NCBI GenBank assembly: GCA_037976565.1
Contig: CP137680.1
Span: 24,613,171-24,677,170, forward strand
Direction of reading: 5' to 3'
Length of the DNA stretch: 64,000 nucleotides
From: Mesocentrotus franciscanus
Lineage: Eukaryota; Echinodermata; Echinoidea; Camarodonta; Strongylocentrotidae
A model generated the notes under the pieces. The model saw nothing but the letters and a program-made list of their open reading frames with translations, was not told the DNA's origin and ran no database searches. The position numbers and the translations under genes were made by a program. Shown piece after piece: positions 11,901 through 23,400 of this stretch (positions are counted from its first letter, which is position 1; the number at the start of each line of letters is the position of its first letter).

Positions 11901-14900
11901 TGTTGGTGATGAGGACGATATGATGAAGATGATTGATAATGATAGTGATGATGATACTGAAAATGGATATGGTGATAAAGATGATGGAAATGATGACAAT
12001 GTGAAATTGAAGATGATCCTAATAATAATGATGAAGATGATGATGGCACTGGTGATGTGAACATGACAATGATGGTGATAAATGATGATACAAGTAATTT
12101 TATAATAATTTAACATTAGCGATATCAAAACTTTCCAAAATAATGCAATAATAATTCTACACTACTTTTTAGCCAGGCTGTTGTGGCAAGGACTGTTTAA
12201 TTAAGCATTAAAATAATTTCTTCCACCAATAAAAAAAAAAAAAAAAAGAGAACCCATTCTATTCTTCAGTTAAATAGGCAGTAAAATAAACCGAATCCAC
12301 TTGAAAGGAGGCTAGAGCTTGAAACAAAGTAATTCATCTTGTTGGTACATCAGGAAAGTAGATATTTGGCAAAAGATACTTACTTGGATGAAAGACTGCA
12401 AAGGTAACAAGAATATTCCTGAGTTTCTCAAGGTTTGGGTTGCCTTGCCCCCTGGTAACCAAACAGAATGGAGAGAGATAGACCGAAAGAAGGAGAGAGA
12501 TAGACAGAAAGGGGGAGAGAGACAGATAGAGAGACAGAGACAGAGACAGAGAGACAGAAAGAAAGAGAGAGGGAGAAACATACATTAATCTGTTCTAAAA
12601 GGATATCCAAATGGTTTGACAAAGTCTCAAGTCATTAACAGAAAACTTAATTATGTGCCATTACAACAATATCTCTATGAATATCTGACAATAAATTAAA
12701 AAATGTCAGTAGAAACTGTAAAGACTTTGAATCCCATTGACAGATAACCTCGCTAAACTTAGCAGAGGCCAAAGCAGGGGAGACATCATTGTGGTTACCA
12801 AACACAAAGATCCAACACAGAGTCTCCCTATTTACAAAAAATGTACTAACTAGCTTTACATTGGATCCATTTCAGTTAAGTGGAGTGGGGCATCTTCTCC
12901 TACTTAGCTCTCTTTTTGTTGGTAACCAAAATGTTGTCATTTCTGCTTTGGCTTAGAATCTAAAGTGTAGGTAATCAGATAATGTAAAGAGCACATTTTG
13001 TTTGTATTCAAGGGGAAGTGAAAGGTACTTTGTCCAATATATTACCTACGTCATCATCAGTTTAGGTATACTGATGATTCTATCAGCCATACCAACTAGA
13101 GCTTGAATCAGACCAAATCATCTGTTTGGAGCCCTTCTGGCTCCAAACAGAGGAAATAACCAGGACAATTATATAGTTTATCTGTAATCTATGGGACAGC
13201 AAATGACACACTCTGCATTTGCATGATATCCTTTACATTTATCAAGCAGACGTCTTTTCTCTCTCTGACTCTCATAGTTTTAAATACCTAAATAATATCA
13301 AATGCTTTCTTACCTAAAGAAATCCAGATCTCTATCTGTCCGAGGGACATCTTTGTCTATTATCCTGAGGTTCTTCTTGATATTATCAAGATCATTCTCA
13401 TCTAGGGGCTGACGGCTGGCATAAATCTGTTTTGGAGAAAAAAATTACAAATCACTACTGTACACTGCCTCCTTCAATCCTGAAGATTCTTGCATCTATT
13501 GAGACTATAACAAGCCCAACATTTATGTCACAGCTGTTAAATTCATTTTTAATAAACAGAGGAAAAACTAGACCTTGATGAACTACTTTTTCCAGTGCAA
13601 GATTAATCTATACTGGTGTGATTGTCATGGAGCTATTCAAGACCGGAAAAGGATAATTTTGCAAAGCCAGTGTTGCACAAAGCAATCCTTTCGTCAGTTG
13701 GTGCCTATCATTTTGTACAAAATTGCATGTGTGGCAAACAAGCAACTGTACAGAGAGGCAAAGATAGCAACGAAAGGGTTAAAATCAGCTGTAGACCAAC
13801 GGAAGTGTTAAAATCAATTGTAGATCAAACTGTAATAAGGCATTGTGTTTACATTTTAGTAAAAGTTAGACATTAATCTTTTTTGGGACTTTGGTAAACA
13901 GGCAGTGAAAATTCACACCTACAGTATTTCATAAAGTGTTAATTGGCACTTTGATTCAATCAAATTTTAAAATTTAGAGTGATAGCCAATTTGAATGAGA
14001 AGGTAATGGAGATGATGGCCTAGCGAATGAGTCACTGGAGTGTAGTGTTAACTACAAGGTACAGAGTTCAAATCCAAAAGTATTAAGATCCCTTTGCAAG
14101 ATAATTATCTACAAATGCCACCCAACCCAGGAGAGGTAAATGGATACCAAGTAATGATAGATTCCTGAATTGCTTGAGTTCCTTATTATAAATCTGAGCC
14201 TCAGAGGGGTTTACTATAGACAGATTGCATATATAAAAGCTTTAATCATTATTATTGCAAAACCTTAGCTTGAAATCTGGCAAAGCCTAGCTTCTGCTGG
14301 ACTTCATCATCACCATCATCACACAGTCTTTGTATCGTTGAAGGGGCAGATGACGACGAAGCTCCATTGCAAGCTGATGTATCTGAAAATAGACAAAGTA
14401 AACATTCAAATCAAAATTACAGCTGAATCCATAAGGTTACCTTATAATATAGTAACGTTTGAAACTTTGAATTAGAAACTAAACTTATATATATATATAT
14501 GGTCTATTTGGAGCCACAAGCGGATTCAGTCATATTTTAAACACACACTTAATGCTAGAGTGACTCCAAACAGACGATGTAATGCCCTGAATGTAAACAC
14601 CTCCCAACACCTCACAAATCTGTTCATACAATCATCAAACATCAATTGATATTGCACACGAGGTTGAAAGCATTTATGAAATTAGCTTTGAACAAAAGTT
14701 AGAACCAAATAGGAAAGAATGTCAATGGATCTGTATTGTGGAAAAGTTTGCCTCATTTCATAAGATACTCAACTACTACTGTCCATTCCTTTATCATCTC
14801 TCAGTATTGATGAATGGCTAGATCATAATATCATCTGTTTGGAGCCAAAAGGGTATTAACTCATAATCATATACAATTTTATACATGTATTGTTATAGGA

Positions 14901-17900
14901 TTAATGCCCTTCTGTCTGAACAGACGATATATCCAATTTACGTTAATTGTTACGACCATTTCAGCATTAACCATATGGGTTCATTTACATGTGATATCTC
15001 TTGCGCTAAGAGCAGTATGTATTATATTTCATAACTAATTTAACAAATCACTGGGAAATTTCATCGACCTGATTGTGACTGAGATGTCTGCCTCTCCTCC
15101 TCCTTGCCAGTGAGCCCTCTATGGGCCAGGATGGTCTTCCATCGAGCTTTGAGGGCTTCATATCTGAATGCGAATTCCAATTCTAAGACTTCTCGCTCTC
15201 TGGGAGAGAAAAACAAAAACAGTTTCAAAGTATGTTTGTGTTCTAAAGATGAGCAATTCTGTAAAATACACACATGCAAACTAAAATCACAAGAATTTGT
15301 ATAGTCATGTACAAGTTGGAAAATTGGCAATTCCATGATTTTTCACATGTGAACTGCTGTCCTTTTCTTTTGCACACCTTATGGCATGACTTTCCATTTT
15401 CTCTGAAGAAAATTCCATTTTCTTTTCTTTTCTATTACTGTTCCTTAATTCCTATCAATGCCCTTTAATTAGATTCTTTAAACTAAATTATCTAAGCCTG
15501 ATGATATTACCACATGCTGTTACTGAAAGATTTTTTTCGTGAAGAAATCCCTCAAGATTTTGAAAATTTACAATCTTTTTATTGTTTAAAACAGATTTTT
15601 CAATAATGTCACAATCCTGATCCTCACATTTTGTTCTCCTTCCATTCAAAATAACTTGATGAAAGAGGGTTCATCCTACCTTTTAGTTGATTGGCAAGGG
15701 AAATATCCAAAAAGTAATTTCCAGGCATCTTTCCTCACATCTTCCTCAATTCCACCTGGTAGATAAAATGAAACCAGAAAGATCATGAACTTCATTTAAA
15801 AAAATAGAATTCATGGGAGAGATTTCTTTAAAACAAAATAATGTAAGTGTCTGGGAGTTACAGAAAAAATAATTACACAATCGGGGGTCAAGATCATAAA
15901 TATGGTAGCATTGATTTGGAATACTAAATGTTTGTGTACACTGTAGATTGCTTTGGTCACCAATAGATATGCAGTCCCTCATATGTAATACAAACTGCAG
16001 TGGTGTTTTCAGTATGTAGGCCTAGTGATTTTTCAGAAATATCAATTTTGTGACTTTGTTTTATGGGTTAATATTCATATGCCCTCTGTAAATCCATAAA
16101 TTTAATTTTCATAGTTTCACAATCTGTAAATTGAAAATTTTAGGGATCCAGACTTTACAAGTTTGAGGCCGATTGTGTAAAGAGTACCTGTTAGTGTCAA
16201 GCCTTGCAAAAATAAATGAGACTATTATTACTCTTTAAATGCACTTAATTTTTCCCACTTTGAAATACATTTTTTAAAAACAAAATTCAAATGAGTGAAA
16301 AATGAGTCATATTGACTAATTTTATAATTGTGGCAAGCTAAAAATGGGATGCAGTCATCGCAAATACAAAAGCATCAAAAAATCATGCCATAATTCTTTG
16401 ATTCTTTGATGCTTTTGTATCAAAGAATCATGCCATAAAAAAAGGATTTAATGACCAGAAAATAAATAGAAACTACATGTACACTCAAGTAATATACCTT
16501 TTTTTACATGATTGATTTATTCAGGAGTTTTGGTTTCATTCAAAAAGAGCATTCCTTTCATGAGAATATGGGAGAATGTGCAATAAACTCATTTAAAGTT
16601 GTTTGAGAGACAAATTAGGCACGTGCATACATGTAGTTTCTGAATGATATCTGATTCAGCAGTACAGTAACTGACCCAACTGATTCTCAGTTTTCTACAA
16701 TTACCTTTTAAATCTGAAACAGGAAAAAACAGTTGCCTTCTTGGATGAAAACAAATTAATTTCCAATTTACACTGTTTTCCTTGAAGAAATTCTAAATAT
16801 TATGTTATTTTGAGATTTACCAACATTATGAAAATTGTAAGGTGTAATAAATTCAGACACAATTTCATCAATAATGATTATTCCAGCCATAACACAAGAT
16901 ATTTATCAAAATTGATGAAAAGTAAAACTTGTCTATTTAAAGTGAGGAAGATCTACATGATTGTACTATTGAGCATTCTTTTTTCAAAGTTTCACAATAT
17001 TTGGCTTCAGTCAGCATAAAATGCACAACCCACACTATAGCTGCATTTACACTGCAACCGAAAATCGTTGGTTTTTCTCACATTCCACTGTTTCGAACTA
17101 CTGGCAAACGCAATGAAAAATCTACATCAAAAAGCCCACCTCTGGAGTGTGGTTTTTGTAATGCCTGCCGAAGTTTCACCAATTTTTTTGCAGTGTAAAG
17201 CAGACTTTGGTGAGATACCAGTTTTTCGTCACGTGACTCTCCTCGCTAACGCATGCAGGGCACCGACGAGTCGCGCATGCCCACTACTCACCAAATAACT
17301 GATATGAGCAAACTTCAACAATCTTTCATGGGTTTTCCAGTAGTGTAAATGGTAGTCCAAAAAATCAATGATTTTTCAAAATGGTCTTTCGGATGTGTAA
17401 ATGGGCCTACTTTGTGGGTTGTGCCAAGGGAATGTCACACATGTGTTACTTGTTAGCATGAATTTGTTATTGATTATGAGTAATATCATGGTGGAGACAA
17501 TACAGCTAAGTGTGAACAGGCTCAGCTAGGTGCGAGTTATATTATCCACTAATTTAATGCACATAATTATATCCCACAATCGAGGACAGAGGCAGATATA
17601 CATGTACGTAGTGCATTTACAGATAATGCACATTTGAATACAGGTAGTTGTAGTACACTTTCAATAATTTGAGTAATTGTAAATAAAGTGATTGATGAAC
17701 TCTGGTCACATCAGGCAAGGGTCAATTGTTAAGTGATTTGGAATTTGTCCCCTCCTCTCAGCCAAGATATAATTCAAGTCTATATACGATATACTGTATG
17801 CTTACATTTGGTTTCATTGCACTACCATTACTTACAGTATAGATTTATATTTTAAAGTTTACACATGTCGCATTAATGATGCAATGGGAAAAGTGAACCT

Positions 17901-20900
17901 TGAAAGTAAAAGTCAACTTTCATGACCTGCTGCTACATGTACCATGCAGTGGGCTAACTATAATTCAGCTCTTACATGTAAAGCCTCCATAACATTATAA
18001 CACCTTGCTCATACAAATTTTGGTCAGTTTGAAATGGTAATTCCATTAAAAGAAATCTCTAGATATCTCTAGTCCATGAATTGAATATTATGGGAATACC
18101 TGTATTCAAAGAACTTGTTCAGCTATTCAAGCTGTGTTTTTTAAATCAAATTTTCTGGGGAGTATCTGTGTAAAAATACTTTCTTTGCCAGTGGGAACAT
18201 TTAAAAAAAGATTTTAAGGAACAATAAAAGTGAGACTTCTTTAGGTACTGGCAGTTTCAATACATTATTTTGATGTATTTACAAGAACTCTTTTTAACCC
18301 AATGATTGCCAAGTTTCTCCATTTCCCTGCAAGGTTGAGCCTTTTGTTCCTGTGGTCAAATTGCATTTGTGTAAATCTCTTACCCGGTAGTTACCCATTT
18401 GACTGTAAATTATTCAACTACAAAAGGCCACAGAGTCTTTTACAAATTGAGTGTGGTGTACATGTATATGTTTTTGGAAAGGTTCAACTTAGCTGCACTT
18501 TGAGTTTGCTAATAATCCAGGATCAGCAAATAAAGAGAAGGATGAGCTTTGGTAAAGGTGAAAAATCCTTTGTGGGCTTTATCTTTCTTTTATATGTATA
18601 GATACAAGAGGAAGAAAATCTTAGAAGATATGTCACATCCCCCCCCCAAAAAAAAGGATTGCGCTTCACATGACTTCATATCTGAAATATCATGAGATAC
18701 AGCTGAAATGTTTGGACCAAAAATTCATGCCAGCTGTGTGTGTAGTCCAATACATGTCATGTACACACATTTCTTTGTGCAGTGCATTTGAATTTTAACA
18801 AGATTGCTAACCCCATAGTATATAGACCAATGCATAATACTACATAATCAACCTTTTGTAATTTCTTCCAGACAGTTTGTTTCACAATATATTCACATCA
18901 CAAGGTGTCCATCTTAAAATGAGTTATAATTGGTTGATTGATTTAAATGGATTCCAACTTCCAACCAAGGGCAAATCTATATATTTTTGAAGTTTTTTTG
19001 CACAGGGCAAATGGGAAAGTACCGTCACAGAGTTGCCAATTTTTGTTTGATTGAATTACACCTAAAAAAATTGATATCTTTCTTATTTTTTATCTTTTGC
19101 TCAAACTTTCACTGACCCTTTTCTCTCGTTTTTTCAGCTTCTACTTAATATCAGGGTGGACTTCCCCTCATTGATTTTATATCTTGCATGTTATTTTACA
19201 ACCTACTCAAAGATTGCTTCTTCTTGGAACTTTTTTTAACCAAGAAGGAAAAGTCAAAGGAAGAAAACCTGATTTGGAACACATTACAGAATGATATTAT
19301 TTTAAAGGTAAAGACCAGTTTTGGAAACGCCCCTCTCTCAAAAAATGAAATGGAAGCTCTCATTACCAATCATGTGAAAGAATATGTTTTGACTAATACG
19401 TGATGATACAAATTTTGCTGGGAAAACGCCTACTAATTGATATATTTGGTAAATTATCATCTATTGGGACCAAATAGATATCGCGCACGTGGTCGTGTAG
19501 TCCCATATACATCTTTCTGTGTACAGTACTTGTAAGTTTACCAAGACTGGGCCAAATTTCTTATCATTTTGATGATTCCAGAACCTTGCAGTACACACCA
19601 ATACTTATATGGGCCATTCCATGGTAACTCGCGTTACACCTAATGGGTACATTGACACGATAATGTGCCTATATCTTTAGAACTGCTAGGATCTACAAGA
19701 TACTTTTTTCAAACATGGACAGGGTAGATATAGAACAACTGAATGAAACAAAAAAGAAAATTGAAGAACAAACATTTTTAGATTCTTGGATTATTGAATT
19801 TCGGTAACTCGCGTTACAAAAAAAGGACATGGTCAATTCTATGAGACCCTCTTTTGGCAAAGTCTCCTCATACTAGACAATCTTGACAAAATCTTTCCTA
19901 CTTTAATTTGATAGTAGGTTGTGACTTAATTACTAGTATAAGATCACAATATTAAAGATAAGAAACAAAGGACTAGTAAAATGCAGGAAGCAAATATGTC
20001 GGTAACTCACGTTACGGTAACTCGCGTTACATTTTGTCCGGAGGCCATTTTCACCCCTATGTAATAGATTAAATATCACAGGACCCCTTAGAATATGGAA
20101 ATATATTCATCTTTTTCCATTTAGCGAAATTTTCAGGAAAAAATATTACAAGAATCATGTGTAATCTGCAATAAATTGTTTTTTTTTCATCTACAGTCCC
20201 ACATGTACGTTTTTGATGATGGTTTGAGATCTTAGGAAATCAACAAAAATGAAAAATAAATTGTATTGAATTTGAAAGGCCCTAATGTTTTATGAACATC
20301 CATGGCATAAGGTTAGTGATAAATCAAAGAATTAACATAAGAGGTACATTTCTTTTTTTGATGTCATGTCCTTCTTCTCATGGAATGGCCCATATGCTAG
20401 ATCATAGATGATCAACCTTTTCTGATCGATTCCACAACGTTTCTTTCACAATTATGCAATCGCATGACCAGAACTGGTCAAAATGGTTAAAATCCTGTTT
20501 TACCCTCTGGGCTCTGGCTCTGCTTCTGACTGGGGCTTTTAAATTTCCTATCCTTTCCGCGTATCTTCCTATTAATAATAATTAATATTAGCAGTGAATT
20601 TGATATCTTTTTTCCAGATTTTTCCTGTGTTTGGTACCCTGGCCTAAATGCGATATGCACATTTATATGCACCTGGTGATGAAAAAAAAAATCTTTTTCA
20701 CACGTTTTTGTGAAGGTGGACAATAAACTACAGCCTGCGCCTGTTAGTGCTACACTTAAACTTAAAGGCCTCAATGAGACATACATGTACATCATACATG
20801 TACATACTTACTACATCATATGATAATAATGATACATCCCGGCCCTAGGGGAAAAAGCAACAAAAACATGCACAGGAAATGTTAACCTTTCGATTATTTT

Positions 20901-21354
20901 TTTCCTCCACATAATCTTCTCATTATTGACTATACATTTGTGAAGTTTCTAAAACAATTTCAAAAGCTCTTAAACAAATTATGTAGTCTAGAACTAGAAA
21001 ATCACCTCGAAAAACAGCTTTCCTGAAACCATGCTCATCGACCAAGCGTCCTTCACTGTCAAAATATTGTTCAAATCTCTCACGATCGAGAGGTGGTCCT
21101 CTGGTATTTTCTAAATCCTCGCCAACTGTTATTTCAGGTTGCCAGTGATCTGGTAAAACCTGTTCAAAACTGTCATCGTAGCTGCAAGTTCTCGTGACAA
21201 AATTCGGAATGGCCTCTGCACTTTCCCCATCGCTCGCGCTCAAGTCGTTCTCCCAGCTGGCTATAGCCTCTGCCCGCGTTGAAGACGCCGTGCTCGTGGG
21301 CCCAGGACGCTTGAACTTCACTCCCTTAAAGAGTCCTTCGCTGGATTTGAACAT
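8994..21354 (-). CDS. TBC-domain Rab GTPase-activating protein, 11 coding exons
   Basis: Predicted RabGAP that speeds GTP hydrolysis on a Rab GTPase in membrane traffic. Exons in coding order: 21354-21006, 15755-15680, 15199-15069, 14382-14264, 13426-13314, 12451-12384, 11671-11525, 11089-10999, 10536-10388, 9957-9816, 9105-8994; all phases join, giving 498 residues with ATG at 21354 and TGA at 8996-8994. Residues 1-90 are a polar N-terminus; the TBC domain spans about 90-490. Visible motifs: FRGGIEEDVRKDAWKLLFGY (114-133), the arginine-finger block IIDKDVPRTDRD (R254), the glutamine-finger block YAQGMND (Q291), EAYWCF, FCHRWLLLCFKREFAFS and the C-terminal YCRK. A Ser/Asp-rich insert (about 165-225) divides the domain. 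Donors after exons 3 (GTCGAT) and 4 (GTTTTG) are weak GT sites. Subfamily not settled: closest in feel to TBC1D15/17/25 and yeast Gyp7. The first intron is 5.2 kb and repeat-filled. Confidence 0.93.
9185..9800. repeat. (CAT/ATC)n microsatellite filling a TBC-gene intron
   Basis: About 600 bp of imperfect trinucleotide repeat (CAT, ATC and CAC phases) occupies nearly all of the 710-bp intron between the last two coding exons. On the gene strand it reads (GAT)n and begins within about 20 nt of the splice donor at 9815. It yields long but meaningless open frames on both strands (His/Ile-rich and Asp/Gly-rich). Confidence 0.9.
11770..12095. repeat. Degenerate (GAT)n/(ATG)n microsatellite
   Basis: Imperfect GATGAT/AATGAT repeat in the intron between exons 6 and 7 of the TBC gene, opposite in orientation to the one at 9185-9800. 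Open frames here are repeat artefacts. Confidence 0.75.
12465..12583. repeat. (GA)n-rich tract beside a TBC-gene 3' splice site
   Basis: An AGAGAGACAGA-type purine tract on the + strand is a (TC)n tract on the gene strand. It starts about 14 nt upstream of the acceptor of exon 6 (exon begins at 12451), so it doubles the natural polypyrimidine tract to more than 100 nt. It may form triplex DNA. Confidence 0.8.
13121..13151. repeat. Short hairpin of a TCTGTTTGGAGCC inverted-repeat family
   Basis: TCTGTTTGGAGCC and its exact complement GGCTCCAAACAGA are separated by 5 nt. Related inverted ends occur at 14500-14579 and 14829-14929, so this looks like a minimal remnant of a small TIR element in the TBC gene. 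Confidence 0.55.
14005..14258 (+). repeat. tRNA-derived SINE abutting a TBC-gene splice donor
   Basis: A-box-like TGGCCTAGCGAATGAG at about 14017 and B-box-like GAGTTCAAATCC at about 14065 mark a tRNA-like head. A core similar to CCAACCCAGGAGAGGTAAAT follows near 14120, and the element ends in an ATTATTATT-type tail at about 14247. The tail touches the exon 4 donor of the TBC gene, which lies on the opposite strand (exon edge at 14264). Confidence 0.6.
14500..14579. mobile_element. Small TIR element (GTCTATTTGGAGCC family)
   Basis: The left end GTCTATTTGGAGCC and right end GACTCCAAACAGAC are imperfect inverted repeats. A (TA)n run precedes the left end. It lies in an intron of the TBC gene. 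Confidence 0.5.
14829..14929. mobile_element. Small TIR element (ATCATCTGTTTGGAGCC family)
   Basis: The left end ATCATCTGTTTGGAGCC and the right end CTGTCTGAACAGACGAT are imperfect inverted repeats with a second inner pair, AAAAGGGTATTAA and TTAATGCCCTT. Same family as the neighbours at 13121 and 14500. Confidence 0.5.
16367..16437. repeat. Inverted repeat with direct repeat in TBC intron 1
   Basis: ATACAAAAGCATCAAA and TTTGATGCTTTTGTAT form a 16-bp perfect stem about 27 nt apart. The phrase AATCATGCCATAA occurs once in the loop and once just after the second arm, so the structure also holds a direct repeat. Confidence 0.65.
17023..17424. mobile_element. TIR DNA element, about 400 bp, no coding capacity
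   Basis: Ends are GCACAACCCACA and TGTGGGTTGTGC (12-bp perfect inverted repeat), and similarity continues inward with CATTTACAC and GTGTAAATG. A target duplication is not clear. Lies in the 5.2-kb first intron of the TBC gene. Short open frames inside show no transposase features. Confidence 0.65.
19303..20479. mobile_element. TIR element copy A (AGACCAGTT ends), interrupted
   Basis: The left end AGACCAGTTTTGG (from 19312) and the right end CCAGAACTGGTC (to 20479) are inverted. The whole is a reverse-complement homologue of 39713-40075, except that it contains a 785-bp net insertion (element 19611-20391). The host element without the insert is about 380-390 bp. It lies in intron 1 of the TBC gene. 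Confidence 0.8.
19611..20391. mobile_element. Nested TIR element with GTAACTCGCGTTAC repeats (781 bp)
   Basis: Perfect inverted ends GGGCCATTCCATG and CATGGAATGGCCC are flanked by ATAT on both sides (19607-19610, 20392-20395). The homologous sequence at 39713-40075 has an intact, single ATAT at this point, which proves insertion. Inside are four copies of the near-palindrome GTAACTCGCGTTAC (about 19623, 19804, 20000 with one change, 20014). No transposase frame is seen, so it is non-autonomous; superfamily unresolved. Confidence 0.85.
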
Positions 21355-22059
21355 TATGAAGAATTATGTTTTTAAGACACAAAGTGCAGTACTCCCTCAT
21401 GAAATATATGACTAAACCTTTTTCACGAATTCTCATCATGATCTCCAAGTCTTAATGCATACATTTAACCACCTTTCTCTAACAGAATATTCACAGTCTT
21501 TACTTAAGTTTAGACTCAAAGATACTCTCAAAGATCTCGGTTTCGTCATGTCAGGTGCATCATCACGTCACAACGTCATTTTTACAATCGACTCCCGGCC
21601 AAACCGATTGGCTACCGGTTTTTGTATACTACACTGTTGCTGTAGTACTCTAGTAGTAATGAGCTACCGTAACGGGTCGTCTTGTCCCGGATCGGATATT
21701 GATCATTGGGCTGTAGTGGTGGTATAGCCTTAGGTATAGTAGTTATTCTAATTCCCAATTTTTCTAATGCCCATTTCGTCTAGCTATATACCATCCACAA
21801 GGTTTAATAATCATTAATGATTATCATTATTTATGATTAAATGATTATTAGACCACATGGATAGTAGATAAACTGGGAATTACACCGACTGGAAATTAGA
21901 CTAAAATAATGAGCAATAGGCCAAATAGGCAGAAAACTAATTTGAGATTAGACCATATGGAAATTAGACCAAATGACTATTAGCCTAAATGGTCATTAGA
22001 CCAAATTATAAGTAGATGAGAATCATGAGATGATTACTAGACCACGGGCTGGGTGTAGA

Positions 22060-22320
22060 CCATACTCTCTAAGAAGAAAAGAGTGAATGTTCACTCTGTT
22101 TTCACCAGGGGCGGCGATCCCGGGGACGGGGGCCGGGGACGTCCCCTGGTTTTCACTCCCCCGGGAGTCACGTCAGTGATCACTTGTTTATGAGTGAATA
22201 TCGATTGATTTTAGAGTGCTCTCTATATAAGAAGAAAAGAGTTAATGTTCACTCTATTTTCATTACATTTTCACTCTTCATAGGACGTCAGTGATCAATC
22301 GATCTTTTTAGAGAGTATGG
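22060..22320. mobile_element. TIR element with inner duplicated arms and a GC-rich insert
   Basis: Ends CCATACTCTCTAA and TTAGAGAGTATGG are inverted. Two related arms (TTCACTCT, TCACGTCAGTGATCA/GACGTCAGTGATCAATCG) lie inside. The left arm carries a 40-odd-bp GC-rich insert (22112-22154, bounded by CCAGGGG and CCCCTGG) with four G-runs. A relative of the ends is seen around 52540-52650. Confidence 0.55.
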
Positions 22321-22794
22321 GAATAGACCGATTGGGTAATAGACGAACCTTGTTGACCAAACGGCTATAAACCGTAATAAATAATAATTGGTGGCTGAAT
22401 ATGGCTGATATTTCAAAAATTCAACGGAAGGGGGTGGGTTGCAGCCCCCAGCCTACACCCGCCTCAGTTCGCCTACACGTAATTAATGAGAGAGTGAACA
22501 GTTTTTAAATCTTTAAATCACCTTATATAATTTTGGCAGCCCGTAGGTCTAATGCGAAGATAACTTAAAGCATGGATAAGAATAAGTGATTCCTTTTCGA
22601 AACGCCGGAGATGCCTTGATGCGCGGCATATTGTTCGGGTCATCATAAAAACAGATTTAGAGTACAAAACAGCAGAACGTATAAGTTAAAGGAATTGGGT
22701 AACTTTGTCTCAGATTCTGAAACGAAATCCTGGATTTAGCTCATGCTGCAATGATAATTATCAACCTTTAGGTCAGTAAGGAACCCCATGACTT

Positions 22795-23035
22795 TTACAA
22801 GCCGATCGCCTGTCTGATTATCAAGACTATTTATGATTGGAAATCGAAATCAAATTTTGCGTTTTCCGAACGGTTTTCAACGGTCTATTGGGGAAAATGA
22901 GTATGGTAAAACCGATCGCCTAGCTGTCTGATTATCAAGATATTTATGATTGGAAATCGAAATCAAATTTTGCGTTTTCATAACGGTTTTCATAACACTA
23001 CAGTCTATTGGGGAAAATGAGTATGGTAAAACCGG
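22795..23035. repeat. Tandem duplication, about 110-bp unit
   Basis: Two adjacent copies share TTATGATTGGAAATCGAAAT, then TTTTGCGTTTTC, and end TGGGGAAAATGAGTATGGTA; the second has a small insertion (ATAACACTACAG). Confidence 0.85.
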
Positions 23036-23400
23036 TCACTCAAAGACTTTTACTTTTTGGGGGGCACTTCATGATCATTTTGAAGCGCAGTTTTTTTCAG
23101 GCCGCTTCATTATTACACCATATCACAGACACTGATAACACGTAGGGCCATGCATCTCAGATTTAACATTGTTAAACGATGCTTCAATTCCCTATATGGA
23201 ATCCCGTAGTGAGAATACAATGATAATGAAAACTTGTAATGCGCAGTGAATATATAATATTACGGGATCTGCGCATTAGCAATTCGCCATTATTTAATTT
23301 TCTCCTTTGCCAACAGCACTTAGAGGTCACCCATCACCTTCATTTGGACTCCTTCAAATATTATTGTTCTTGTACTGCATGCACATATAAGCATATAATA

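Noticed and set aside
12312..12622. Ser/Leu-rich frames on the - strand
   Set aside because: Translations of the (TC)n tract; only the 68-nt TBC exon inside (12384-12451) is real, in one frame.
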